Shown: positions 11,115-20,507 of the stretch, piece after piece | How positions within the stretch are numbered: position 1 is the first letter of the stretch | Layout of the letters: each line of letters opens with the position of its first letter | Assembly (NCBI GenBank): GCA_032718475.1 | Contig: JAUCBJ010001416.1 | Span: 62,001 to 126,000 of the forward strand | Length of the DNA stretch: 64,000 nt | Direction of reading: 5' to 3' | Origin: Nemertoderma westbladi | Lineage: Eukaryota > Xenacoelomorpha > Nemertodermatida > Nemertodermatidae | Program-made: the position numbers and the translations under genes | The notes under the pieces: model-generated | The model's database searches: none | What the model was told of the DNA's origin: nothing | Seen by the model: the letters and a program-made list of their open reading frames with translations, nothing else

Positions 11115-14100
11115 TTATAAACGCACAGGTGGTTTTCTGCGCCTAGAGGGATATCTGCGGGGTTGTGCTGGGCTCGTGTGGGCTTGGACCAGCTGGTGGT
11201 CCCATGTGACAGTTTTAGGTGGCCGGGATGAGTCAATGTCTGCCGCGGCCGCTGGTGTATTGGCCAGGAGTTTGGCATCGCCGGAAGACCCTGGGAAGGA
11301 GGTGTCACGGAGTAGGAACAGACGATTCCGGGTGATGGTGCGGCCGGAGGGGGTCCGGACCGTGAGTTTCCGGTGGTGTCCAGCCTCTACAACCGTACCC
11401 TTGCGGTTCCACCGCTTGGTACGGGGGTCCTGGAAGAGGACCGGGTCGCTGACTGCAAGGGGAGGAAGGTTGTGAGCCGCTTTATTGTAGTTGGTGACTC
11501 GGGCAGCGTGTAATGCTGGGGAGACCTCGTCCAGGCGCCGCCTAGCGGCCTGGTGGTCTGATTTGAAGGCACTATGGTGCGCGGGAATGCGTGTTCGTAG
11601 TGGGTGCCCGTAAAGGATCTGGGACGGCGAGAATCCGCTCTCACGTGGGCTGTTACGGAGGGCCAGGAGACCCTCAGTGAAAGCTGCCGAATTTGGGGAC
11701 CCTCCCGTTTTGCTTAGGAGGCCTTTGAGGGCCTTTACCGTGGCCTCAGCATGACCATTACCCTGGGGGTATTCCGCAGATGAGGTAACCGGGGTAACGC
11801 CCCACTCACGTAGGAAGTCGGTAGTTGTGGCGGCTGTGAGTGGTGTTCCGCCGTCTGAGCGGAGCCGGGTAGGGATGCCGTATCGAATAAACCACTGGCG
11901 GAGGGCGTTGGTGGTTTGAATGGCATTTGGAGGACTTGGGAAGGTATATAGCTCCGGCCAGCCACTGTAGCGGTCCGCCATAGCGAGGAAGTGGCGACCA
12001 TTGAGGGAGAAGAAGTCTGCAGAGACGTCCTCGAACACGCGGGTGGGTGGGGGTTCCTCCAGGAATGGTTCTTTGGGCGGGGTCGCCCGGTGACGTAAAC
12101 AGGATGGGCAGCTGGCCACTGATGTCCTGACGTCATTGGTGAGCCCGTGCCAGTAGACGCACTGCCGGGCTCGTCGCAGCGATTTATCAACGCCTTGGTG
12201 AGGAGTGTGGAGGCGTTCCAGAGTAGTCTGGCGTGCTGCTGCGGGGATAATAAGACGCTGGCCGTAGAGAACTAGGTCACCGTCTGTGGTGAGTGACTCT
12301 CGAATCGACCAATAAATGCCCACTGCGGGGTCATTACGCGAAGTGGGGGGGAAACCGGTCTGAACCGCGGTGTGGAGAGCCACATAGTGTGGGTCCTCCC
12401 TGGCAACCACTGAAAGTTCTGCGAGGACAGGGTCCTCCAGATGGTCGTCCCCGGCGATGGAGGAGACGGTACCGAGAGTGACGGTGCGGAGGTGGAAAGC
12501 GGTTTCACCATCTTCCACAAGGTCCGCAGTGGTGGGCTGGTCCACGGGGGAACGTGACAGCGCATCGGGAATGGCATGGTCCTTGCCGCGGCACCACGTG
12601 GTGGTGAAAATGTAGGGGGCGAGTTTCGACTTTAGCCGTTGTATGCGGGAGTTGTCGACGTCGCTGTAACCTTTGGTGTTAAGAATGCTCACCAATGGCT
12701 GGTGGTCGGTGACCAGCTGAAAGTGTGGGAGCCCGAGGAGGAAAGTGCGGCATTTGGTAACCGCCCAGACAACGGCCAAGAGTTCGAGTTCGATTGTGGC
12801 GTACCGTGACTCGGTGTCGCTTGTGAAGCGGGATCCACATTCGATAAGTTTCCACTCGGTATCGTGGAGTTGTAGGAGCGCGTAGCCCAGTCCTTTGAGG
12901 CGGGAAGCGTCCGTAACAAGGCGAGTTTCGTGTGATGTGTCGAATGGAGCCAGGACTGGAGGCGAAGTGAGAGCGTTTTTGGTCGCGACAAATGCTCGTT
13001 CATGGTCGCTGGTCCATATGTATTGAGATTTAATGCTGAGGAGTGGTCGGAGTGGGAGTATTGACTCGGCAATGGATGCGGAGAACGGAGCCAATTGCTC
13101 CACAAGGCCCACAAAGCTCCGCAGGTCAGTGAGATTATCCGGTCGTGGAAAGCAGGCGATGGCCTTGAGTTTGTTCGGATCAGCGCGGATGCCGTCGGCC
13201 CCAACTAGGAAGCCACCGAACTTGACTTCGTGTTGAGCGAGTTGCACTTTAGCGGGGTGTAGACAGATACCGCTGGTCCGGCATCGCTCGAGGAATCGCT
13301 GGATACTATTGAGGTGTTCCTCCAGTGTATTGTCAAATAGAAGAACGTCGTCAACTATTTTAACCATCCGCGGAAGTCCTCGGAGCGCGTCGTCGCCCCG
13401 GCGGTTGAACTCGTCCCCGGACGAGATTAGGCCCATTACACTGCGGAGGTGTTTATACCGGCCCCATGGAGTGAGGAATGTGGTAAGCGCCTGGGATTCC
13501 TCGTCCAAGGGCACCTGCCAATATCCATGGGCGGCATCGAAAACGGAGAAATATCGCGCAGTACTGGCGACCTCCGCGACAGCAATTCGTGGATTTGGCG
13601 TCGGGTAAAATGGTCGCTTTACCTGGGAGTTCAGGTGACGGAGGTCCACACACAACCGTAATTTCCCGCTAGGTTTCCGTGCGACTGTTAGCGGGTGAGC
13701 CCAATCGGTGGGTTCATCCACCCGCTGGATGACTCTCCGGCGTTCGAGGTCGTCCAGTAGAACCTTAACCTCGTTTCGGAGTGCGAAAGGGATCGGTCGG
13801 ACGCCGTTAACGTGGTAAGGTGTGGCGCCATCCTTGAGATCGATGTGCATTGGGGGTCCGGGGATAGTGGAGAGAGGGACGGCCTCGTCGTCGAACACAT
13901 CCGCAAACTTATCAAGGAGTATGGTTGGGTTTAGCACCGGTCCGGATTGTGGTGCATGTGGAGTGGCGGTGGCTGGTTTGGCAGCCTGGATGTGGGACGC
14001 TAAGTTCCATCTGGCGGAATGATTGTGACCTCGCGAGTTCGGTGTAGGAAAGTTGGACGGGAGAATCCCTAAGTCCATGCACACCGCCTTACTAAGGATT

Positions 14101-15701
14101 AATCCTTCAGTTTCTGGGGAGATTACGATTTCCGTCGTTGTTCGTGATTCTCCGCATTTGATAGTGGCCGGGTAGCGGCCTCTTGTTTGGATGGGCAGTC
14201 CGTCTGCTGCCACCAAATCTAGGTCCGAGGAGGGAAGCAGAGATGTGTCGAGGCCCCCCAACTTGTGATAAAGATCCTCGTTGAGGATTGAAGCAGCCGC
14301 GCCGCTGTCCGGTAGCGCGCGGTGAATGGTACCCAGAATGTCGCCGGTTCCGGATTTGGACAGACCCACAGAAACGTAGTCCAGTTGGCAAACGGCAGCC
14401 CGGTACTGGAGGTGATTCACGGAATTGCGGGGGAGAACTGTATGTGTTTTTGCATTTTTGGGAATGGATCCGCCGGACCTGCATACGGTGTGGAAGTGCC
14501 CGATCTTCCCGCATCGATGACATTCGATATCGCGGGCAGGGCAGGAAGCCCTGTTGGGGGCATGTGGGTGGCCGCAATTGCCACAGTTTTTGCGGCGGTC
14601 CCCGCTGGGGGTTTGGTTTCTCCTGTATTGTTGTTGACCCGCTGAGGAGCCGGGTTTCTGGTATCCGGGATTAGGATTTCCGTTACGCATAGGGGAGCGA
14701 CCCCGCTGTTGTTGGTACCGTGAAACTTTGGCGATGGAGCGGGTACCACCCAGGATGGACTGGTTTTTTCCGCTGGCCTCCCAACTCTGGCATATTTTTA
14801 TGCAGTCCTCGAGGGTGGGTTGGGGAAGTACCTTCAACAGTTCGGTTTGGGTTTCGGCGGAATTTAGTCCGACCAGAATCTGTGTCACGATTTGGTTTTC
14901 TCTGCAGTGGTTGCAGAGTTCGGCGTTATCCGCTAATTCCACCAACGAGACGTGGAACGCGTCAAAGGGTTCCTGGGGCCCCTGTCGACGTTTATGGAAT
15001 GCGAGGCGGTCCAAGGCGATGCTCCGTTTGGAGCGGAGGTGGGCCTGCAGTCCATCGAGAATTCGTTCGGTGGTTGTATCGACGCTGTTCAGGTCGATGT
15101 GGAGGGTGACTGACACGACCTCCTGTAGGTCAGAACCGAGGGCAGAGATAAGGGCGTAAACTTGCTCCCCACGCGGGTAAGTTTCCGCCTGCTGGCGACG
15201 TCCATTAACATCCCAGCTTTTCCGCCAACGGCGGAAAGCGGGCAGGTCGACGGTAGTGTCGAGTCTGTCAAGGTTTGTGACGTCGATGAGACGCCGTCGG
15301 TTTACCGGTGCAGCGGCGGCGGCTGCTCCGGCGGCAGGTTCAACTGCTGGATCAACTGGGTTAGGGCGACCCAGTTGGGCAAGGAGGTCCATTAACCGGG
15401 CGTCGGATCGGGCCTGTTGCTCCGCCATGCGGACCTCGGTCTGCTCGAGAACCGCAGCCAGGCGAGCATCCGAGTCCGCCTGTTGTTTAGCGAGGATCAT
15501 CGCGAAATCCGGAGTACGTGGGACCGTGGGGGTGTCGTCCGATATTGTTGCGATTAAACGTTTGCGGAGGTTTAGGGTGGAAGTTCGGCCGTCGTAATGA
15601 ACTCCGGCGTCAGCACAATACTGTAGCAGCGACTGACGGTCCAGCTGCTGTATTTCCTCCGGGGTGAGGTCCAGCCATTCGGTGTCGCCGGCGACCGACA
15701 T
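11115..15701 (-). CDS. Ty3/Gypsy Gag-Pol polyprotein
   Basis: A single uninterrupted 1528-residue frame. The N-terminus (about residues 16-50) resembles a SAP-type helix pair. A Gag region and Ala-rich linker follow. Two Cys/His motifs lie at about 375-412, the second a canonical knuckle (CHRCGKIGHFHTVC). The aspartic protease has DSGAA at about 467. Reverse transcriptase spans about 620-800 with VDD in KIVDDVLLF. RNase H begins near TDASRLKGLG. The integrase has an H-H-C-C finger (HTPHQGV...CPSC) and acidic residues at DVSADFF (about 1230), RSDGG (about 1282) and NGHAEAT (about 1315), consistent with a complete D,D,E core. All catalytic blocks are present. This is the only complete integrase in the window. 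Confidence 0.93.
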   Translation of the reverse strand: MSVAGDTEWLDLTPEEIQQLDRQSLLQYCADAGVHYDGRTSTLNLRKRLIATISDDTPTVPRTPDFAMILAKQQADSDARLAAVLEQTEVRMAEQQARSDARLMDLLAQLGRPNPVDPAVEPAAGAAAAAAPVNRRRLIDVTNLDRLDTTVDLPAFRRWRKSWDVNGRRQQAETYPRGEQVYALISALGSDLQEVVSVTLHIDLNSVDTTTERILDGLQAHLRSKRSIALDRLAFHKRRQGPQEPFDAFHVSLVELADNAELCNHCRENQIVTQILVGLNSAETQTELLKVLPQPTLEDCIKICQSWEASGKNQSILGGTRSIAKVSRYQQQRGRSPMRNGNPNPGYQKPGSSAGQQQYRRNQTPSGDRRKNCGNCGHPHAPNRASCPARDIECHRCGKIGHFHTVCRSGGSIPKNAKTHTVLPRNSVNHLQYRAAVCQLDYVSVGLSKSGTGDILGTIHRALPDSGAAASILNEDLYHKLGGLDTSLLPSSDLDLVAADGLPIQTRGRYPATIKCGESRTTTEIVISPETEGLILSKAVCMDLGILPSNFPTPNSRGHNHSARWNLASHIQAAKPATATPHAPQSGPVLNPTILLDKFADVFDDEAVPLSTIPGPPMHIDLKDGATPYHVNGVRPIPFALRNEVKVLLDDLERRRVIQRVDEPTDWAHPLTVARKPSGKLRLCVDLRHLNSQVKRPFYPTPNPRIAVAEVASTARYFSVFDAAHGYWQVPLDEESQALTTFLTPWGRYKHLRSVMGLISSGDEFNRRGDDALRGLPRMVKIVDDVLLFDNTLEEHLNSIQRFLERCRTSGICLHPAKVQLAQHEVKFGGFLVGADGIRADPNKLKAIACFPRPDNLTDLRSFVGLVEQLAPFSASIAESILPLRPLLSIKSQYIWTSDHERAFVATKNALTSPPVLAPFDTSHETRLVTDASRLKGLGYALLQLHDTEWKLIECGSRFTSDTESRYATIELELLAVVWAVTKCRTFLLGLPHFQLVTDHQPLVSILNTKGYSDVDNSRIQRLKSKLAPYIFTTTWCRGKDHAIPDALSRSPVDQPTTADLVEDGETAFHLRTVTLGTVSSIAGDDHLEDPVLAELSVVAREDPHYVALHTAVQTGFPPTSRNDPAVGIYWSIRESLTTDGDLVLYGQRLIIPAAARQTTLERLHTPHQGVDKSLRRARQCVYWHGLTNDVRTSVASCPSCLRHRATPPKEPFLEEPPPTRVFEDVSADFFSLNGRHFLAMADRYSGWPELYTFPSPPNAIQTTNALRQWFIRYGIPTRLRSDGGTPLTAATTTDFLREWGVTPVTSSAEYPQGNGHAEATVKALKGLLSKTGGSPNSAAFTEGLLALRNSPRESGFSPSQILYGHPLRTRIPAHHSAFKSDHQAARRRLDEVSPALHAARVTNYNKAAHNLPPLAVSDPVLFQDPRTKRWNRKGTVVEAGHHRKLTVRTPSGRTITRNRLFLLRDTSFPGSSGDAKLLANTPAAAADIDSSRPPKTVTWDHQLVQAHTSPAQPRRYPSRRRKPPVRL

Positions 15702-15748
15702 CGTATCAGCTGCTGGAGTCTATATTGATCCCCGGCGGATCGTAGATA

Positions 15749-15766
15749 GAGCTACTCGCAGCGCCA
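15749..15766 (-). other. Gypsy primer-binding site
   Basis: On the minus strand TGGCGCTGCGAGTAGCTC starts immediately after the 5' LTR. The matching tRNA is not identified. Confidence 0.65.
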
Positions 15767-16015
15767 TGTAGTAAAGTAATAATATATCAGCATATCTGGC
15801 TGTATAATATATAAGTGCCAACGTACAGAAGTGCAAATGTATCCCGGTAATGCATGCAGTACTGATGCATGCAGTACGGAGATATACCCCAGGCCAAACT
15901 ATATAATAATACCGTAATACTGCAGTTTGTGGTGAGTCCTATATATCAGTAGTCCCATGGCCTATGTATATGGGGCGAGCCATATAATATAGTCTGAAGT
16001 CCTGATGTCACTACA
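15767..16015 (-). repeat. Gypsy 5' LTR, full length
   Basis: 249 bp with TG...CA termini, matching the shortened 3' LTR on both sides of its deletion. Its plus-strand right end is 30 bp from the ATG of the HECT gene. Confidence 0.85.
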
Positions 16016-16045
16016 ACTACCAATACATCGAGTGCAAGTGAAGGA

Positions 16046-18049
16046 ATGAGTGTTGACGACATTGCAACTTTATCATCAGTTAGCCGCAATAGGCAGCTAA
16101 TTAATACCCCTCGCCGTAACAAAAAACGACTTGGTCGCCCGAGGGTAGGTACAAAGATCGTAACCTGTCGGATTAGTGTTGACACTGGCAATGGATCTCA
16201 ATTGCTCAGAAGTCCGATGGGGGCATCAAATCTAGTTCGACTGCAACTTCAAATGAATCTGCCAATGAATGAAATTAGGGATTTCATTGTTAACAAAGTA
16301 TTTCCTGATGGAATTTGCAACACCCTAAAAAAATTCAACAAACCCTACATGAAGGATGAATATATATTTACTGCCATTGATTCTTTAGATGATAGTGTTG
16401 AGAGCTATACAAACCTCAATCATTATATAGAAGAACGTTGTATTGTAGGTATGCCTAAAATTAATATAATTTGTAGACTGAAACGTGAGGATATCTCAAC
16501 AACCTCTATCGATATTCAACCATCTGATGGTAACGAATCATGTGACAAGAACATCAACCCTCGAGAACTACCATTGAGGCGTCTAATATGTCCAGAATGT
16601 GGAACATCTCGGCCGAGAGACGAAATGTATTGTTTTCGCTGCTGCACACTCGCAGACTTTGAGGAATCAGAACAAATAGATGCGGCCAAGATTCTGGATG
16701 TCGATGATATTGATGAAGTTGAAGAGGTTCCTCCAGAGGAACAAAAAGAAGATAATCCGGATCCTCTACCACTGATTGAACATGTCAGGAATTTACGTGC
16801 ACAACATTTTAATTTTGAGATACAGCCACCCAGTAGTGATTCTTCTCCAATTCTTGAAGTTCAAGAGCCTTCACAATATATAGTTGTGAGTGATAATGCA
16901 GACCTCCACACCTTTGAAGTCGACAGCACGGATTTCAAGGGCACTATTTCAAAGACTTATGATTCTTGGAAGGTTGCAAATCCATCCCACACTGTGATCG
17001 AGGTGCCGCGATGTCAACTGTCTGACAACCTTTATGAGTTTCTAGAAACTGATGATATTACTTCTCCAGTAGTGATGGTAAAGTTTATAGGTGAATTGGC
17101 AGTGGACACCGGTGGTCCCCTAAGAGAGTTATTTTCGCTGTTTTTCTCTACCCAACCGCCGATGTTATTTCGGGGAGTGTATCCGAACTTCCTCTTTCGG
17201 CACAATCAATGTGAATTGGATAAATACCATAATCTGGCCATAATTAATGGTGAAGCCGGACCACACTGTTTTAGCCAATCAACTGCCCGGGCGATAATGA
17301 ATTTACCAATTTATCCAGATTTAAATGAAATCCCTCAGGATGAAGAGTGTTTACAAAAACTAGCATCCCTGAACTTGGCAGACACAGCTGAATCGTTTAC
17401 TCGTTGCTTGGCTGATTTACCAGAACGCTTCGATATGGGAATTAATAATGCTAATATACCATTTGAGGATAAAACAAAGGTGGTTCAATTACTCACACGC
17501 CACATTGTCTACTGTTCTGTCTCAGAAGAAATTGCCTGCTTTCGGGAAGGCCTCAAGTCATATGATGTTTATTATATAATGACGTCATTTCCTGAAGAAA
17601 GCTGTAAGTTACTTGCCCATCGCGAGGTCACCTACGAGGAAGTTAAGCTGTGCTTTGTACCAAACTACTTCAGTACAGAACGATCGCGAGAGCGTGAAAA
17701 GGAGACGACGATTACATTTAAATTTTACCAGTTTTTAAAACGAGTCGGTAAACAGGAGTTATCAACAGTTGTTGTTGATGATGGTGGAGATTCTCGTACT
17801 GTTGTTCTATCTCTGGGAGATATATTGCAATTCGGTAGCGGTTCACGATATCCAACCTTTCAAGGGGAGGGTCGCATAGAATTTGATCGAACGGATGTGG
17901 GTGATACTGGAAGACGCGTGCGAGCGGATACATGTGGAAAAGTTATTCGATTTCCATTAAACGATCGCTATATACTGCCATCGGCCAAAGAATTTGCTGA
18001 AATATTGTTCGATGATATTCTTAACAGTAAAGAATTTGGAATGCCTTAA
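16046..18049 (+). CDS. HECT-domain E3 ubiquitin ligase, intronless
   Basis: 667 residues in one exon. HECT ligases accept ubiquitin on a catalytic cysteine and pass it to a substrate. The sequence shows an AT-hook-like RLGRPR (28-33), a Cys4 zinc ribbon (C182, C185, C196, C199), an acidic linker (about 215-240) and a HECT domain from about 315. Its N-lobe signature is VKFIGELAVDTGGPLREL (345-362). The C-terminal signature ADTCGKVIRFPLNDRY places the catalytic Cys at about residue 630. The ATG at 16046 is the first Met, but the frame is open back to the Gypsy LTR and six codons into it (stop at 15995). Coding-like codons precede the Met, so the true N-terminus may have been cut off by the insertion. 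No introns and a transposase fragment downstream suggest a mobile or retrocopied gene. The exact family is not recognised. Confidence 0.8.
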   Translation: MSVDDIATLSSVSRNRQLINTPRRNKKRLGRPRVGTKIVTCRISVDTGNGSQLLRSPMGASNLVRLQLQMNLPMNEIRDFIVNKVFPDGICNTLKKFNKPYMKDEYIFTAIDSLDDSVESYTNLNHYIEERCIVGMPKINIICRLKREDISTTSIDIQPSDGNESCDKNINPRELPLRRLICPECGTSRPRDEMYCFRCCTLADFEESEQIDAAKILDVDDIDEVEEVPPEEQKEDNPDPLPLIEHVRNLRAQHFNFEIQPPSSDSSPILEVQEPSQYIVVSDNADLHTFEVDSTDFKGTISKTYDSWKVANPSHTVIEVPRCQLSDNLYEFLETDDITSPVVMVKFIGELAVDTGGPLRELFSLFFSTQPPMLFRGVYPNFLFRHNQCELDKYHNLAIINGEAGPHCFSQSTARAIMNLPIYPDLNEIPQDEECLQKLASLNLADTAESFTRCLADLPERFDMGINNANIPFEDKTKVVQLLTRHIVYCSVSEEIACFREGLKSYDVYYIMTSFPEESCKLLAHREVTYEEVKLCFVPNYFSTERSREREKETTITFKFYQFLKRVGKQELSTVVVDDGGDSRTVVLSLGDILQFGSGSRYPTFQGEGRIEFDRTDVGDTGRRVRADTCGKVIRFPLNDRYILPSAKEFAEILFDDILNSKEFGMP

Positions 18050-18399
18050 ATTGAACCGTTTCTTGTAGATACTGTAGTAACAACTCATATTGTATGTATG
18101 TATATATACTGTTTTAGTGTTATTTTCCGTTTGTTATAGTTATAGTTGCATTTTGAAATTGATTCAAGTTTACTTCAAGATCCTTATCGTTTTTTATCAT
18201 AATGCATATCTGATACAGCAGAGTAAAATTAATTATTATTTAATACTGTAGTACATAATTATGTTGTATTTAAAACGACCTTAAATAATAATTAAGTTAC
18301 TCTGCTGTATAAAGTTTATACACTTTTTGTTGTTACTAATTTTTAGTGTTGATAACTAGGAATAATATGTAACGGATTGATTGGTTTTAATGAATTTAA

Positions 18400-18565
18400 T
18401 TCGCGCCAGACTAACTCCCCAGCGTGAACTACCCAACCCTTTTCTTTATCGCTTTACGTAACTTGCGCACCGAAATTGTAACTGGCACAGCACGGGATCG
18501 AACCCGGGACCTCACAGCTATATGCAAAAAGCGAGTGACCCCTGCGCCAGCTATCTGGAACGAAC
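18400..18565 (-). mobile_element. tRNA-derived SINE head and body
   Basis: On the minus strand a Pol III A-box-like TGGCGCAGGGG (about 18550) is followed about 40 bp later by a B-box GGTTCGATCCC (about 18505). A unique body containing gttgggtagttcacgctggg follows. The spacing fits a tRNA-derived promoter, but no complete cloverleaf with a good acceptor stem is evident, so a SINE is more likely than a tRNA gene. It sits directly against the truncated end of the transposase fragment. Confidence 0.55.
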
Positions 18566-18582
18566 AAAAGATATTTATTAAT

Positions 18583-18942
18583 TTAAGGAACATATATATT
18601 GTAATTGTAAAGCAACGTTTGTTGCATCTGTCTGTATCCCGACGTAGTTCCTTTAGTATGAAGTTCATTCCTAATAGCAAGACAGACGTCGTCGAAATTG
18701 TTAGGATTGTATCGTCTAATTAATCCCAAATCTGCCAACAACCTTCGTACGGATCTTGTGGATGTTTCAATGCCATCTTTAGAAAGTAAAGACTTTATTT
18801 CTTGGTGCGAAAATCCACACCAATAATAGTTAGTCAACTTTTCATTCAAGTTATATGATGCCATAATATTATGAAATGTAGGCCTACTGAAATGTGGTAG
18901 AACACAAATGAAAATGAAAATTATTATGACTCCTTTCTGCAT
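18583..18942 (-). pseudogene. N-terminal fragment of integrase-like DDE transposase
   Basis: The frame encodes 119 residues. From an internal Met (MASYNLNEKLTNYYW, about 18864) it shows a helix-turn-helix, RSVRRLLADLGLIRR, and then the segment TSGYRQMQQTLLYNYNI. This layout (HTH, GYRxMxxxL) is the N-terminal part of IS3-like/integrase-core transposases found in animal DNA transposons. The frame stops at the SINE boundary, before any DDE core, so it is truncated. It faces the HECT gene tail to tail, about 530 bp away. The exact superfamily (IS3EU- or Ginger-like) is uncertain. Confidence 0.5.
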
Positions 18943-18989
18943 GTTAATGTTGGATGGACTGAACAGCGGATTTCAAAAATTAAGTAGAA

Positions 18990-19195
18990 TAAAATTAATA
19001 CATTTATCTGAGATGAAATTAAATATACTTTTCTGAAATGAAATTATTTACATTTTTATTCGAAATCAAATTAAATACATTTATTTGAAATGAAATTAAA
19101 TACATTTTTTGAAATGAAATGAAATTACATTTATTTGAAATGAAATTATATACATTTATTGAAATGAAATTATTTTTTTTAGGTTTTTTTCTGAA
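18990..19195. repeat. AT-rich tandem repeat, about 25-bp unit
   Basis: About seven diverged copies of tgaaatgaaattaaatacat separated by ttta or ttt. No coding meaning. Confidence 0.75.
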
Positions 19196-19268
19196 ATGAC
19201 CATAACTGCTTTTTGGCCGCAATCAGCCACGGTAACATCAGGCTAAAAAACTAATTTCCCCGTGGAGT

Positions 19269-19825
19269 CTACTTTGGGCGGCCGTTCGTCTTAACAGTCC
19301 CCCCGTTCGGTTCCCGAACTGCACACGCTTCCAGTAAAGCGATCATGGCGACCGGCCGCTTATATATGCCACTCGGGGTGCGCACGGTTACCGTCCTTAC
19401 TCGCCCGTCTTCGCTAGGATGTGTCTCTACGATCCGCCCCAGTTCATAGGTATCCTTTAGCTTCCCCGCGGAGATTCGCTCAACCTCTCCTGCGAAGAAT
19501 TCGGATTGATCGCCCTTTATCATTCCGATCTTCGCGTCCTCTAGTTCGTCGACTGAGAGGGGTCCGGAATGTCGAGTCGATCGGTCCCTCCGTTTGATGT
19601 TGTGGATGAATCGCATCACCCACGCAACCCTCCTCAGCGCCTGGCGATAGCGAGAATACCGCCGTAAGTCAATAACCGCCCCTGTCCGACCGGACGAGCG
19701 AAACGAGGCCCCACAAAGTTTGATCTCGGGATCTGTATCGTCCTCCTTAATAATTGGCGATGCGGGCCAATTCCGTGGTTCGGTTCGTAAGAATGGCGGT
19801 CCTTGGAACCATCAGCTCGACTCAA
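19269..19825 (-). pseudogene. BEL-2 post-RNase H spacer joined to integrase C-terminal domain (DUF5641-like)
   Basis: The part 19825-19620 is the linker that normally follows RNase H, read in a frame different from the RNase H piece. It continues into 19619-19269 (WVMRFIHNIKRRD...GDQSEFF). The frame then passes directly from ERISAGK to LKDTYELGRIVETHP and VRTVTVRTPSGIYKRP, the DUF5641 domain found at the C-terminus of BEL/Pao integrases. In intact elements several hundred residues (H2C2 finger plus D,D,E core) lie between these blocks. An internal in-frame deletion of the integrase is therefore inferred. The frame ends TVKTNGRPK just before the purine tract. Confidence 0.75.
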
Positions 19826-20507
19826 CTAGCTCCGCAGCTGCGAGTCCCCTCGTCCCATCATCCGCCGGATTAAGATCCCCCGGTACATGCCGCCAATTCG
19901 TTCGTTCCGACGAATCCATGATTTCGGCAACCCGATTCCCGACGAAGGTGTGGAAACGCCTAGAAGGATTTCCTATCCACCGCAGCACCGTTGTGGAATC
20001 AGACCAATAGACAGTTCGGGAAATTACCATCCTTAGCCCTCCCCTTAAAGTCTCAGCTAAGCGGATCCCCAGCACCGCCGCCTGGAGTTCCAGTCGAGGT
20101 ATGGACAGTCGTTTCATTGGCGCCAACCTGCTCTTCCCCGCAATGAAGGAGCATCGCGCCGACTTGTCGCTGAGTTCCGAACGAACATACGCCACACACG
20201 CGAAGCCTTCTTCGGATGCGTCGCAGAAAACGTGGATCTCGCGGCCCACCGCTAACCCTGAGAGTCCCGTTTCGTACCATCGGGGAATTCGCAGGCCCGA
20301 CAGATTTTTCGCATCGTCTTTCCATCCCAGCCATATCTCGAGAACCTCATTCGGTACAGGTTTGTCCCAATCCATCTTTAACGCCCAGAGTTTCTGCATG
20401 ATACATTTAGCAACGAATATTACGGGAACGAGGAATCCTAGTGGATCGAAAATAGAACTTATTGTGGACAGAATTTCCCGTTTCGACCATTTCCCAGCTA
20501 ATCCCAA
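19812..20507 (-). pseudogene. BEL-2 reverse transcriptase end and RNase H
   Basis: Contains KREILSTISSIFDPLGFLVP, the conserved Pao segment after the RT palm. RNase H follows, with CDASEEGFACVAYV, a central Glu in IPRLELQAAVLG, WSDSTTVLRWI and a final WRHVPGDLNPADDGTRG. The frame is +1 relative to the upstream piece. The two overlap at 20407-20507, and about 20 codons normally found between ALG and the KREIL block appear deleted. Confidence 0.85.

Larger units (their letters stand above)
10952..16015 (-). mobile_element. Ty3/Gypsy LTR retrotransposon with intact coding region
   Basis: A 5.06-kb element on the minus strand bounded by TG...CA LTRs (10952-11087 and 15767-16015). A TGG-starting primer-binding site adjoins the 5' LTR and a purine tract adjoins the 3' LTR. 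One open polyprotein lies between. I see no target-site duplication: the left flank ends ATTCTG and the right flank begins ACTAC. The left LTR lacks about 113 internal bases present in the right one. The coding region looks competent, but the missing duplication and unequal LTRs suggest a rearranged insertion. Confidence 0.9.

Noticed and set aside
16046-18049. Assigning the HECT gene to G2E3 or another named ligase
   Set aside because: Only the HECT domain and a generic zinc ribbon are recognisable. The PHD-type fingers of G2E3 are not visible.
18485-18565. Functional tRNA gene on the minus strand
   Set aside because: A and B boxes are present but acceptor and anticodon stems do not form well, and SINE-like sequence follows.
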